A stretch of DNA of 64,000 nt from Sapria himalayana (GCA_029783825.1 JAREIK010002419.1:391979-455978); one strand, 5' to 3'; shown: positions 40,122-52,178, counted from the stretch's first letter. Made by a program: numbers and translations. The notes: generated by a model from the letters alone, not told the origin.

Positions 40122-42088
40122 ATGGCACCTAAAGGACATGGTCGTGGTAGAGGTGGACGTGAATGTAGTAATGGACCAAATTCATCTAGTATTTTACACC
40201 ATGTAGCAAATTTAGTACCATCTCATACCCACCATATCCAGACTTCAACATCACAATCACCATCTCCATTTCCATCACCATCACCATCATTGACACCTTT
40301 ACTATCAGCTTTATTAAATATAATCCCACCACTCATTTTCCTTCCTGCTCACACTTTTTGTACATTACCATCTTCTACATCACATTTTACATCAATAGTT
40401 CCCCTATTTACAAAACCATCGACATCATCAAAGTTGTGCCTTCCTCTACATTCAGTGCTAAGTTAGTAATTGAGATTGTGGATTGGAGGTGTAAGAAAGA
40501 TATAAAAATTACTTGAATAAAAAATTATGATGTTTCTTTTAGTGGTTTTTTATATATAGTTATGATTCATTTTTTTCAATGTTATTTATTTTTATAGTTT
40601 TATTCCATCTAACAAGTGTTCGGCTATAATTAAAAAGTCTTTCAAGAAAAAGATTGATTCTAAAACATTCTAGTGGAAGAAAGTTTCTGAATCGCCAAAA
40701 GAGTCTAATTTTAATGAGTTTCAAGCAAAAATAATGAAACAAAAGCCTTGAAAATTAATTATCTAATTAGTTAACTATTATGTTAGTTATTATTCAAGTA
40801 GTAAATAATTATGCCATTGTTATTAATATAAATTCTTTTGTGATTTTTCTATATATAGAATCTGTGCACATGGCTACCCAAATTTAATGGAAAGATAAAA
40901 TCATTGTGGGAGAGCAAAGATGCTGAATGGTATTCTGATTTTGTCCATTATTTGAAGAATATAAAGAAAGGCTGGATTTTATATCCAATGATGATTGGCC
41001 CAAGTGGTTTAAGTATTGGGAGAAGCCATATGTGAAAAAAAATCAAATATTTCCAGCAAATATCGATGAACTGAGGTAGCTAGACTAGGTACAGAAATGT
41101 CTCGCTACACAGGAGGGTCAAAGTCAAGCATTGAGCATGCTCGAGATTTGATAAAATTTTAAATTTTTAAACATTTATATATATAGTGGTTTTCCTAATA
41201 GTCTAAATAAATAAAATCTATGCGTGGTTTTATTAATATTGTTACAATTTTTTATAATTTGTTATTTTATGACTTAATAAATACATACTCTAGGCTGAAA
41301 AATTTGGTCGATATTTTAATTTTTATGAGATTTTCAGAAAGATACATGTGAAGAAATTAGATGGTCAGTATGTTGACAACAAGTCTCCAATGATTACTAT
41401 AAGAATCTATTATATTAATAAAATTTTTATAGTACTACAACAAATTTTGAAAGTTATTTGGAATGCAAAATATTAAATTTATTTTATGTATATCTATAAT
41501 ATTATTTTTTTTCTATTTTATCATAGGAACTAATTGAGGAATGTGTGATAGCTGCTTCTAAACAAGGTGAGGGTTCTATCGATCTTCAACCAATTGACAA
41601 TGATCCTATCTATTTGGAGACCATAAAAGGTCATAAGAACTAGTGGAGTGTTTGGCATCAACACGAAGGGAGTGGAATTTTATTGTAGCAGACGTGCTTC
41701 TAATTTATCTATGACAACAATGGTGGATGAGGTGGTCAAACAACAAGTAATGGAAACAAATGAATGTTTTGAAGTTATGGAGACCGAAATGAAAGAGAAG
41801 GATGAGAAAATATCTCATTTGAAGGAAGAAATGCAAGAAATGAAAGAAGAGATTGATGAGAAGATTACTCTTTTAAAAGAAGAAATGTAGGAAATAAAAG
41901 AAGAGAAGGATAAGCAGATTTCTCATTTGAATGAAGAAAAGCAAGAAATTAAAGAAATGAATGATGAGATGAAAGAAACTAAGAATTTAATGCAATAGTA
42001 GATATCTTATATGGGGTCATAGTTAGTAGCATTGAAGCAACAAATATCATTCCGAGATTCAACTACAAAACCTCGTAAGAGAGGCTAA
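40122..42088 (+). pseudogene. Transposase_24 (Ptta/En-Spm family) pseudogene (element B)
   Basis: This second CACTA gene family encodes a DNA-binding, TNPA-like role. Exon-like pieces in order: MAPKGHGRGRGGRECSNGPN then a Ser/Pro-rich stretch (40122-40466); about 40865-41160, ending MSRYTGGSKSSIEHARDLI, the conserved Y-T-G-G-S block; about 41293-41400, AEKFGRYFNFYEIFRKIHVK then LDGQYVDNKSP; and 41527-42088, ELIEECVIAASKQGEGSIDL, then VFGINTKGVEF, a long Glu/Lys coiled coil and a basic end, KPRKRG. TAG stops occur at about 41641, 41888 and 41998. It aligns with 28180-28425 in element A. The coiled coil carries internal heptad-scale duplications absent from A. Confidence 0.87.
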
Positions 42089-42880
42089 CACACATTCAAT
42101 AATTAATTATGAGGATGATTTCGTATTATAATTATTTTTGAACTGTTTTTGATTTTTGTCTATGTGAAGCAAAACAAGATGATATATTTTTTGAGGTATC
42201 AATTTTTTTTATTCTAGTTTTGTTCTTTGCTTTGACAACTAAGCTAATAATGAATCTTTGCTATACATCTAATATGAGATGCATGAAATAATTTTGATTC
42301 AAAGCCTTCAGACATTGTCATGGTCCTTCCTATGCATTGGTCCCATCTTTGTCAATTTCCGCTGGATCAAAAGGAGGCCAAGCTTCTATTATCTTCATTA
42401 TTTCTGAAGCATTTTATTTTTGCACACACACACTCTCTCTAAACATCATTTCTAGACATCTTTTAGATAGTTTCTGAAGTTGTATGACATCAACTTAGAT
42501 TTTTGTTTGTTCGTGTCTATAATTACTATTTTTATAAATCTATGAATATGTTTGAGTGTACTCAAATATTTTGGGTAGATTTTTAGCCTATTATAGGTAT
42601 GTAAAAGTTTTGGCTGGTCCACTTGGTGTTAGGAATAGTACGTTAGCTTCTGAAGTTGTGAGTCAAACATAAATTTTAGTCCCACGCAGATGCAAGTTTG
42701 TTCTTGACACTCTTATTTTGTGTAGTTCTACGTTGGCGCTGTTCAAATCTGTGACTACTTATTATCGGTCATTTTGTAAATTAAACTATTGAAATGTTAA
42801 TATCCATTACGATTGCTAATGAAATTCAATTAAATGTGTTCATTTTGCTTGTTCTCATTCTCTTGCATGATTGTAGTTTC
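42089..42880 (+). other. 3'UTR-like region of element B
   Basis: Homologous to 27571-28179 (minus strand) in element A up to GTATGTAAAAG (42599-42609). The part from 42470 to 42790 also matches 61360-61680 (TGTATGACATCAACTT, TATTATAGGTATGTAAAAG, TCTGTGACT.CTT.TTATCGGT). In A a trinucleotide island follows directly; here a captured gene fragment follows. Confidence 0.75.
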
Positions 42881-43120
42881 ATGGATGATGATGGGCTGAA
42901 CATGAGGAACTATGGCTATTAAAAGCTATTTTTCTAGGGCCATCTTGGTCTACAACTGATCGATAGCATGGGAGACCAAGACACGAAGCCTTTCTTACCA
43001 GGAAGTGATCTTAACAACTTAATGGTTAATGCCAACAATTCATTCAATCCCCATGAATGCATTGTCTCCAAAACTTCTCTTTCACTGCAATACATGAAAG
43101 ATGGCTGGATAAACTAGAAA
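42881..43120 (+). pseudogene. Captured BASIC PENTACYSTEINE (BPC/BBR, GAGA-binding) N-terminal fragment
   Basis: BPC proteins are plant-specific nuclear factors that bind GA-rich DNA. From the ATG at 42881 the plus frame reads MDDDGLNMRNYGY, a stop, KLFF, a stop, GHLGLQLIDSMGDQDTKPFL, then PGSDLNNLMVNA, FNPHECIVSK and LQYMKDGWIN. This is the conserved N-terminal block of group I BPC proteins in order. The sequence just before the ATG (TTGTAG then TTTC) looks like the 3' splice site of the 5'-leader intron known in such genes. The homology stops after GWIN; the basic DNA-binding C-terminus is absent. Stops at codons 14 and 19 disable it. It lies inside CACTA element B, so transposon capture is the likely source. 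Confidence 0.85.
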
Positions 43121-43214
43121 GATTAGCCCCTAAAGTTTTGTGCCTTCTTTATGAAGTATAAATGGGATAATATTAATTTGTTGCAATTTTGTGTCATCTG
43201 AGGCTATGTGATTA

Positions 43215-43500
43215 TTTTTATGAGTGTATATATGTATGAATATACTATAGTATATTTGTACATATATACTCAATATCATATATACTGCAGTACATATGTA
43301 CATATATACTTAGTATCATATATACTACAATACATATGTACATATATACTCAGTATCATATATACTACAGTACATATGTACATATATACTTGTATCATAT
43401 ATACTACAGTATATATGTAGATATACTGAGTATATATGTACATAAAATAGTGTAGTACATATTACATATATACTATAGTATATATGTACGTATATACTAA
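43215..43500. repeat. Palindromic TATGTACATATA array between captured fragments
   Basis: At least six units of TATATACTACAGTACATATGTACA type, self-complementary around GTAC, separate the BPC and NAT10 fragments. Confidence 0.85.
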
Positions 43501-43594
43501 ATTTGATGCCATGATATCTAAGAAATTTGACTAGTTTTTTAATTCCATCTGAATTTGATGCTTGCATGATGATGCCACAAGAGAAAACTGGAAA

Positions 43595-44128
43595 AGTAGA
43601 TTAAAAAGTTAATGATGAAGGGACTGATTGACCCAGAAAAAACTGATTCCTTCTCTTTGTTTCTTGAAAGTAGAGTTGTTTCCTTTTGCTTGTACAATGA
43701 TTTTGAAAGAATTCTAGAAAATACTTATGGCATGTGCATTTTGTGAGTTCTACTTTTCTTTTCTTTTTAGATACTATTTTTAAGATTCTCATCACTACTA
43801 ATAACTCCTTTTTTTCCCTTGCAATTGTGTAGGATTTTGAATCCTTAACTCCAAATATTCTTGCAAGAACGATTGAAACTGTGGGAGGTAGTGGTCTAGT
43901 TATTTTACTACTTTGAACCCTACCATCACTCATGAGTTTGTGTACCATGGTCATGTTGAGTTACATTTCATTGCTCATTATTTACTTACACGAAAACATG
44001 ATATGCATTCTTTGATCATTGAATTAGAATGTCTCTATTGTTCCAGACATGTAAGGATGTTAATGAGAGATTTAGAAAAGAGTCGCACTCTGAAATAGTT
44101 TCTCGGTTCAATGAGAGGTTCCTCTTAT
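43595..44128 (+). pseudogene. Captured NAT10-type RNA cytidine acetyltransferase fragment, introns retained
   Basis: NAT10/Kre33 acetylates cytidines in 18S rRNA and tRNA in the nucleolus. Three exon-like pieces match the plant homologue in order. First (about 43609-43745): KGLIDPEKTDSFSLFLES then YNDFERILENTYGMCIL. Second (43833-43955): DFESLTPNILARTIETVGGS, then GLVILLL, a stop, and LPSLMSLCTMVM. Third (44056-44128): DVNERFRKESHSEIVSRFNE then RFLL. The gap at 43746-43832 ends TTGCAATTGTGTAG, a clear 3' splice site, but its donor is damaged (ILTGAG, apparently a loss of CAGG). Retained introns show capture at DNA level, not from mRNA. Only about 110 residues of a protein of roughly 1000 are present. 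Confidence 0.88.
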
Positions 44129-44149
44129 ATGTGTAGATAAAAGATATTC

Positions 44150-44475
44150 TAGTATATCTCTTATACGTACATACTGAGTATATATGTTCATATATACTAT
44201 ATACTATAGTATATACGTACCTATATACTATAGTATATACGTACATATATACTACAGTATATACATACGTATATAATGTAGTATATACGTACGTATATAA
44301 TATAGTATAATGTAAGTATATACTCATTATATCTACATATATATTATAGTACATGCACAAAAATACTATAGAATTATATGTACATATATACTACAGTAAT
44401 ATATGTAATTAGTGAAATGCTAGTATATATGTACATATACACTATAGTATAAATATACATATATACTACAGTATT
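44150..44475. repeat. Palindromic TATGTACATATA array downstream of the NAT10 fragment
   Basis: Degenerate copies of the 22-base palindrome family, with variants TATACGTACATATA. It starts about 20 bases after the NAT10 homology ends. Confidence 0.85.
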
Positions 44476-44770
44476 ATATATTTATCAAAATAGAACTTTT
44501 TTTATTTATTATTTGAATTGATTGAATGGTTTAATTTTCGTACAGATATGATACTACAATGTTCCTTATATGAAGCTTGTAGAAGTGAAGGGATTTTTCA
44601 AAAGACATGATGCCCCACGACTAAAATAACTTTGTCGCAGCAGAAAGATGGTGATCAGAGGAGATGGAGGAGAAAATGCAACATCAATTTCACGGATAGA
44701 TTATACTTTATGCAATATCATTAGATACATTGATGAAAAAGTTTTATAAAACTTTTATTATGTTTTTGTT
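44476..44770 (+). repeat. Conserved 3' module of the CACTA family, copy 1 in B
   Basis: A block running TATTTATCAAAATAGA..., ATGATACTACAATGTTCC, TATGAAGCTTGTAGAAGTGA, AGACATGATGCCCCACGACT and GGATAGATTATACTTTATGC. It recurs at 45725-45990 and 60945-61200 on the plus strand, and in diverged form on the minus strand at 25320-25560 and 26270-26510. Confidence 0.8.
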
Positions 44771-45175
44771 TTAGCTATGCAAAACAAGGGTTGCGTAGAA
44801 TGTATTTATTCAAAATTATTATGCAAAAAATATTTTTATCATCCTATGTTGCACATGAGCATGGTAGAGTGCTCCATTTTTCTATGTTCAAGTTTCTTAT
44901 TGTTTTGTTGATGGTTACCATTACTGATGATCTATCTCTATTTCATCTGTCAATTGTTTTGTTAGCTTGTCAGCTCCGTCATGGCGGGGCAAAGCAACAC
45001 ACTTATAGACCTTGAGACCGGGAGAGAGTTTTGGTTACAGGGAGGCAAAATGCAAAATTTGATGCACCAAGCCTAGCTCGTGGCTTGTCTTACAGGTTTT
45101 CCTCTAAGAGTTTTCAAAGATATTTTCCTAAATTTAAATAATATTTACATTTTTTATTTTTATTGATAGTGAAAT
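44771..45175 (+). other. Complex sequence, possible third captured fragment, unrecognised
   Basis: The base composition is higher in GC than neighbouring modules, and the stretch is absent from the matching positions of the other module copies. A short frame near 44968-45045 reads LVSSVMAGQSNTLIDLETGR then EFWLQ. I recognise no family and cannot show that it is coding. Confidence 0.3.
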
Positions 45176-45249
45176 TTTGTGACATCTTTGTGAATTATAA
45201 ATGGGGTAATACTAATTTGTTGTAGTTTTGTGTCATCTGAGGCTATGTG

Positions 45250-45720
45250 ATTATATATATATATACATATAATATTGCAGTATATACTTACATATATACT
45301 ATAGTACATATGTAATATATATTGAGTATATATATATATATATGTATATATACTAAGTATATATCTACGTATATACCAAGTACATATGTATGTATTTACT
45401 GAGTATATATGTACGTATATACTGAATATATATTTACGTATAATATTATAGTATATACGTACATATATACTAAGTATATCTACATATATACTATAGTATA
45501 TAAGTACATATAATTCTACCATATTATATATGCATATATAATGAGTATATATGTACATATAATACTCCAGTATATATGTACATATATACTCAGTTTAAAT
45601 GTACATATAATACTACAGTATATATGTACATATACTATAGTAATTTATCTACCCAGTGAAATGGTAGTATATACGTATATATACACTACAGTATAAATGT
45701 ACATATATACTACAATATTA
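45250..45720. repeat. Palindromic TATGTACATATA array, longest in B
   Basis: About 470 bases. A perfect 22-base palindrome (AGTATATATGT plus its reverse complement) occupies 45569-45590. The segment just before it (45225-45250, TTTGTGTCATCTGAGGCTATGTGATTAT) duplicates 43188-43215, before another such array, and 61842-61866 in piece D. Confidence 0.85.
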
Positions 45721-46189
45721 TATATTTATCTAAACATATCTTTTTTTATTTATTTATTTTGATTTAATTGATTAGTTTAAATTTCATACAAATTTGGTAC
45801 CGCAATGTTCCCCATATGAAGCTTGTAGAAGTGAAGGGATTTTTCACTAGACATGATGCACCACGACTAGGATAGCTTTTTCGGAATAGAAAGATGATGA
45901 CCAGAATAGCTGGGGGAGAGAAAGCAATGTCAATTTCATGGATAGATTAAACTTTATACAATATCATTAGATACATCGATAAATAAGATATAATAAAATG
46001 TTGTTATATTTTTGTTTTAACTATGTCAAATATTATATTAGAATAATATATTAACTGATTTTAATTTTTGTTAATTATAAATTATCATTTATAGCTTTTG
46101 TTTTTAATCAATTTAATATAAAAACATGAAATTATTTAAATTAATTTTTTTTAAAAAAAATAAAATAGTGAAAATAATTTTTTGATTGA
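45721..46189 (+). repeat. Conserved 3' module of the CACTA family, copy 2 in B, with AT tail
   Basis: It repeats 44476-44770 (GGTACCGCAATGTTCC, GAAGCTTGTAGAAGTGAAGG, GACATGATGCACCACGACTA). The AT-rich tail (46000-46189) matches 61210-61350. Confidence 0.75.
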
Positions 46190-46496
46190 AAATAGCAAGG
46201 GAATTTTCTATTGGTAATTTAGCTAGGGATTTTTCTTTTGCTAATTTAGTTAGGAAATTTTCTGAAGCTTCAAATTAAGGTAAAAATTAGATAGGGAAAT
46301 TAGTAATTTATTAAGAGTATTTTCCGTCGCTAACATTTTTTAGCTATGGACTATTTCCCTCGTTATATTTTAGCAATGAGAACTTTAGCTTGGGAAAGGT
46401 TCCATCATTATTCCATCATTATATCCACTTTAGAAATAAAAATAACCCATTGTGCTAGAAAAAATTCCCAAGCTATTTGGGATTTTTATTGTAGTG
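46190..46496 (+). mobile_element. CACTA 3' terminal region of element B
   Basis: Subterminal motifs (TTTAGCTAGGGATTTTTC, TTTCCGTCGCTAAC, TTTTAGCTATGGA) lead to TTTTTATTGTAGTG (46483-46496), an inverted CACTA terminus. Orientation agrees with the plus-strand transposase remains at 39735-42088. CTAT satellite begins at the very next base. The element has no visible matching left terminus, so it is 5' truncated. Confidence 0.82.
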
Positions 46497-48865
46497 GTCT
46501 ATCAATCTTTCAATTATTCTCTCTATCAAACTATCTATTAATTTGTTTATCAAACTACGTATCTATATGTCTATTTGTCTTTTTGTTGTCTGTCTATCTA
46601 TCTTTCAATTTGTTTGTTTGATTTTCTGATTATCTATCTACATGTCTTTATATCTGTATGTTTGTCTATCTATCTGTCTACATACTTGACTGACTTATTA
46701 CATGGCTACATACCTATCTATCTATCTATCTATGTGTGTGTATAGCTATTTAACTATTTATCTATCAAACAATCAATAAATCAATCAATCTATCTCTCTA
46801 ACAATCTGTCTATCAATTTGTCTATTAACCTATCTATCTAAATGTCTATTTTTCTTTTTTTGCCTATCTATCTATATTTCTATTTTTTTTGTTTGACTTT
46901 CTAACTATCAGTCTACATGCCTGTCTATCTATGTGTTTGTGTGTCTATCTGTCTACCTGCTTGACTATCTTCCTACTTGTCTACCTGCTTGTATATCTAG
47001 ATAGACAATTAGATCATCTATTTGTCTATCTATTTGTCTATCTTTCTGTCTATCAATTAGTCTATCTATATGGCTATCTATCTGTCTATCTACTTTTATA
47101 TCTATTTATCTATTCTATCTATCTATTTGTCTATCTTTCTATATATCTATCTATCTGTCTTTCTATCTGTTTATCATTCTATCTATATATTTATTTGTGA
47201 CTCTATCTATCTATCTATATGTCTATCTAGCTTTGTATCAATCAATCTATTTAACTATCTATTTGATTATCTTTATTTTTATTTATTTATCTACCTATTT
47301 GTCTATCTATCTATTTATTTATCTATATATCTACTTGTTTATCTATCTTTATATCTATCTATCTAATTTTCTGTCTGTCTATCTATCTATCTATCTATAT
47401 CTTTATCTTTCTATCAACATATTAATCTATCTATCTATCTATCTGTATATCAATCTATTTACCTATCTATCTATCTATCTATCTATTTGTTTATCTATCT
47501 AGCTATTTGTTTATCTATCTATTTGAAAAATAATCTACCTATATTTCTATCTATCGGTCTATCATTTGTCTATCTATCTATTTATCTATCATCTATCTAT
47601 CTATCTAACTATCTATGTGATTATAAATCTGTCTATCAACCTGTCTAACAATCCGTCTATTAATCTTTATATTGATTTTCTTTAAATATGTCTATATATC
47701 TATGAAAATGTCTATCAATCTATCTAACTATCTGTATATCTATATATATATATATATATATATATCTATCTATATCTATATCTCTATATATCTATCTTTC
47801 TTTCTTTCTTTCTTTCAATCTGTCTGTCTATATATCTATATATCTATCTGTCTATCTATCTATCTATCTGTCTATCTAACTATCTATCTTATATCTATTT
47901 ATCTATATATTAATCTATTTATCTATCTTTCTATCTATCAATATATCAATCTATCATTTTGTATATAAATATATCTATCAATTTATCAATCAATCATTTT
48001 ATCAATATGTTTATCAATCTTAATATCATTTTATCTATCAATCTATCTATCTATGAATATATATATATATATATATATATCTATATCTATATATCTATAT
48101 GTCTATCTATCTCACTATTAATTTATCTATCTATGTGTTTACCAATATGTGTATCAAACTATTTATCTTTCATTTTGTGTGTCTGTCTATATAAATATTT
48201 ATCTATCTATCTATCTATTTGTGTGTCTATTTGTCTATCTGTCTATTTGTCTTTCTATTTGTCAAACTCTTTTTCTATCTATCTGTCTATCTATATATCT
48301 ATCTATTAATCTTTCTATCTCCATATCTACTTGTCTATCTATCTATCTATTATTTATTTATCTATCTTTCTATTTATCTGTCTATCTATCTGTCTATCTA
48401 TCTATCTATCTATCTATATAATTGTTTATCTATCTATTAATCTATGTTTTTCACTATTTTTATATCTATTTTTCTATCTATCTATCAGTCAATCTACCTT
48501 TCAATCTATCTCTCTATCTCTCTTTCTCCCTATCTATATATGTGGGTATCTATGTGTATATATTTCTGTCTATCTTAATATCTATCGACATGTCTATATA
48601 TCTTTCTATCAACTATCAATCTATATGTCTATCTATCTATCTGTCTGTCTATCTGTCTATCTATCAGTCTATCTATCTATCTATCTATCTATATTTCTAT
48701 ATATCTATCTATCTATCCATCTATTTATCTTTCTATCTATCTATTTCTCTATCTATTTATCTGTCTATCTATTTTTCTTTATATCTAACTATCTATCTAT
48801 TTTTCTATCCATATATCAATATAACTATCTAAATGTCTATATATTTGTCAATATATAGTTATATC
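46497..48865 (+). repeat. Degenerate CTAT satellite, block 4, between two CACTA ends
   Basis: 2.4 kb of the same satellite as at the window start, in CTAT orientation. Embedded TA runs lie at about 47742-47766 and 48057-48081. It starts at the terminal base of element B and fades out about 60 bases before the terminus of element C. Frames such as 48331-48858 are Leu-Ser-Ile-Tyr repeat readings. Confidence 0.95.
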
Positions 48866-48927
48866 TATATATCAATCGATTTTTAATCTATATAATAATA
48901 TTTTTGTTCATGTTCGTGTAGATGTAA

Positions 48928-50130
48928 CACTACAAGAAAATGTTCATTTAGCTAGAAAATTTTAGCTTGGGATCAATCCCTAGCTAAATTTCAAGGGATT
49001 AGCTAGGGAATAACAAGGAATTTATGATTTTTTATTGAATGAAAAATTTGCAACGGCTTAGTGACAGAATATTTTATGTAAATTCCGCTCAAGAAAAATG
49101 GGGAATTTAGCAATGGATTAGCGATGGATTATTGACAGAAAATTTTATTAAAATCCGCTTAAAGAAAAGTGGGGAATTTAGCGAAAGATTAGCGATGGAT
49201 TAGTGACGAAATATTTTTCATAAATTTCATTCTAGAAAAGCAAGGAAATAAAAAATGGATTTAGCGATGGTATTTTCCTAGCTAATAAAATCCTGAATAT
49301 AACGATAGATTTAGTGACGGAATTTTTCTAGCTAATAAAATCTGGAATTTAGCGACATATTTAGCAATAGAATTTTCCTAGCTAATTACATCCGGAACAT
49401 AGCGATAGATTTCAGCGACGGAATTCCCTAGCTAATTACTTCTGGAAAATAGCGACGAATTTTATCGACGAAATTTCCCTAGCTAATTACATCCCGAAAT
49501 ATAACGACAAATTTAACGACAGAATTTTTCTAGCTAATTACATACTGAATATAGTGACAGATTTTAGCGACAGAATTTCCCTAGCCAATTTCATCCTAAA
49601 TATAGCGATGAATTTTAGTGACAGAACTTCCCTAGCTAATTAAATCTATAATATATCGATGGATTTAGCGAGGAAACTTTTCTAGATGATTAAATCTGGA
49701 ATATAGCGACGAATTTAGTGACAGAACTTCCTTAGCTAATTAAATCCCAAACATAGGGACGAATTTAGTGATGTAATTTCACTAGCCAAAATTTAATTAT
49801 TTATCTTTTTAAATTTATTATCACTTTTAATATTTTATTTAATTTTGTTTATTAAATGTATGTTAATGGTCTATAGATGAGTGGTCCTTAAAAGAAACAT
49901 TCTCCTCGTAAAATTATAAAAAACGATATTATAAATAAATAATTTAAAAAATATAAAAATATAAAAAACAATTATATTAATAAGGACTAAAATAACTATT
50001 TTATGATGTATTAATTTTTAAAAAAATTATACAAAAAATTTTTCTAAAATGTTTAATTAAGAAACTTAATAATTTGTATTAAAGTAACATTAAATAATTA
50101 ATTCAATAAGTATAATAATTTTTATCAATA
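48928..50130 (+). mobile_element. CACTA 5' terminal region of element C
   Basis: It starts with CACTACAAGAAAA (48928-48940), followed by about 850 bases of subterminal repeats (TTAGCTAGGGA, AGCGACGGATTTAGCGA, CCCTAGCTAATTACATC). Its inner part (49800-50130) is the reverse complement of 36290-36640. The body of C, expected to the right, shows no transposase, and no matching 3' end was found before 64000, so C is a fragment or a strongly decayed element. Confidence 0.85.
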
Positions 50131-50656
50131 TTTTACAAATTAAATTAACATACATTAAAATTTATACTAATATAAATGTAAAATAATTCATTGTATGATA
50201 AAATAAAAAATATTTTTAAAAATATTTGAATTGACGAATAAACTAATAAATTTTAATATTATTATAATGTATAAAAAAAATTTTATGATTATAGGAAACT
50301 TTTAAAAAAATAATTAATACTAAATTTGAAAATCTTTAATTATAATAAAAATTTAAATTTTTTTATTAAATTTAAAAGAAAATAAATTAATATTTAAAAA
50401 TAAATACATAGATGTTTTCCCCTACTAAAATTTATAAGAATTAAATAATTGAGTAATATTTTTACTATTAGCTTTTAATATTTAGTCTTTATTAAAATAA
50501 AAATTATAATTTTTTTAATTATCTTCTCACTTTAAGTAATTTTTAAAATTTTTAAAATTATAAATGATATCAAATAAAATAAAATTTTATGCCTTTAAAA
50601 TTATTCCATATTATCTTTATAAAAATTAATATGAATTCTTAGAAATTTATAACAAT

Positions 50657-50700
<44 letters not shown>

Positions 50701-51365
50701 CATAAAGAGTGTTTTATAACACTTTGGTGTGTGGCTTGAATACCAATCATCTTTTCAATTGTGCCTTGCTATATGAAGTTTGTAAATTTTGTAGCCATTT
50801 GATTTTTTTTTTCTAGTTATAAAGATAAAAATCTATTTTTTGAAGTTGTTTATATATTTATTGTTTAATTAATTTTATAATAATAAATTACAAGGTGTTT
50901 GTTTTTCATGTGTACCTTGCTACACACACATTAGCTTTGTTGAAAATATTTTGATAATAAATAAAAAAAATGAGTCTTTATGTATTATAATTATTTATTA
51001 TTTATTTAGCTATCTATACATATATGTAAATCTCTATATATGTAATAAATATAGATGTATAAAAATATATAACTATATGTAAATCCTAAATTTAATTGAA
51101 AAATGAATCTTTATGTATAAAAAAATGAATTGAGAAAAAAAAAGAGTCTTTATGTAAATATAAGTAAATCTTTGAAAATATATCAGAAAGAGATTTATCA
51201 TCAATTCAACTCTAACATATATGTATAAATAAATGAATTGAAAAATGAGTCTTTATGTAAATATAATTATTTATTGTCTATTTAGTTTTATATAGTTCAT
51301 TTTTTATACATATATGTATAGAAAATTGAAGTTTACAAATATATGGGTTTCAACTCTAACTTACG
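50131..51365. other. AT-rich DNA, no gene seen
   Basis: Long A and T tracts and a (TA)n run at 50658-50696. A short phrase, ATGAGTCTTTATGTA, is repeated at about 50970, 51105, 51145 and 51245, indicating local duplications of ~40-140 bases. No coding frame. Confidence 0.55.
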
Positions 51366-51580
51366 CTTAAGAGCATCTCCAAGATGCTCGGTGTTCGCTT
51401 CTATAGTTTATCTCATCTTATCTATAAACCCTCACCATACTCCAACTCCAACGGGCTTCGATTCTTGAGGGGGCATCTAGAAGACAAAACTTCTCTCTCC
51501 GCAATGTGCATGGTAGTGATGTCGATCATAAAGAGATTTATCAGAATGCAGTCATCTTTTACCAGTAAGTAATTTCATTA
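51366..51580 (+). mobile_element. Possible Tourist/PIF-like MITE fragment
   Basis: AGAGCATCTCCAAGATGCTC at 51371-51390, followed by CTCCAACTCCAACGGGC near 51440, resembles the GAGCATCTCCAA/CCAACGG motifs common at ends of plant PIF/Harbinger-type MITEs. I found no matching inverted end or 3-base target duplication. The small frame at 51384-51572 has no recognisable product. Confidence 0.3.
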
Positions 51581-51789
51581 ATTTGATTCTGATCATGTAA
51601 TGCAATTCACATAGAACTCATGTGATTGCTCAGCAATAATCATACGCAACCCAAAACTTTGTGCACTAATCTTTCCATGCTAGTGTCTGTGATTCCATCT
51701 CCATCTTTTTCATAAGTTTGAAGAACTCTAGTCGGGTATCAAAAGAAAAGTATGCCCTATACTTCGTTTCTGGATGGTTTTTATTTTTT

Positions 51790-52178
51790 TTGATATATAT
51801 TGTTCATATATATACACACACTTTATGCATATAGATCTATTGTATATATATGTATATATAAATTATATATATATATATGTGCACACACAAACACAATATA
51901 TATAGATATACACATGCACAGAATATATATATATATATATATAAAAGTATGTATGTATGTATATTGTATATATCATATATATATATATATATATGATTTA
52001 TTTATATGTATAATATAAAAATAAGAAAATAAAAATTAAATAATATTTTTGATTTTATAAAAAATGCAAGTTGGATTCCTATTTAATATAGACTCATAGT
52101 GTATATATATATATACATATACTTGCCACATATATATTGTATATAAACAATATATAGATAGAACATACATATACATAC

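Noticed and set aside
44016..44360. 114-codon minus-strand frame
   Set aside because: It mixes antisense of the NAT10 fragment with the palindromic array; no independent support.
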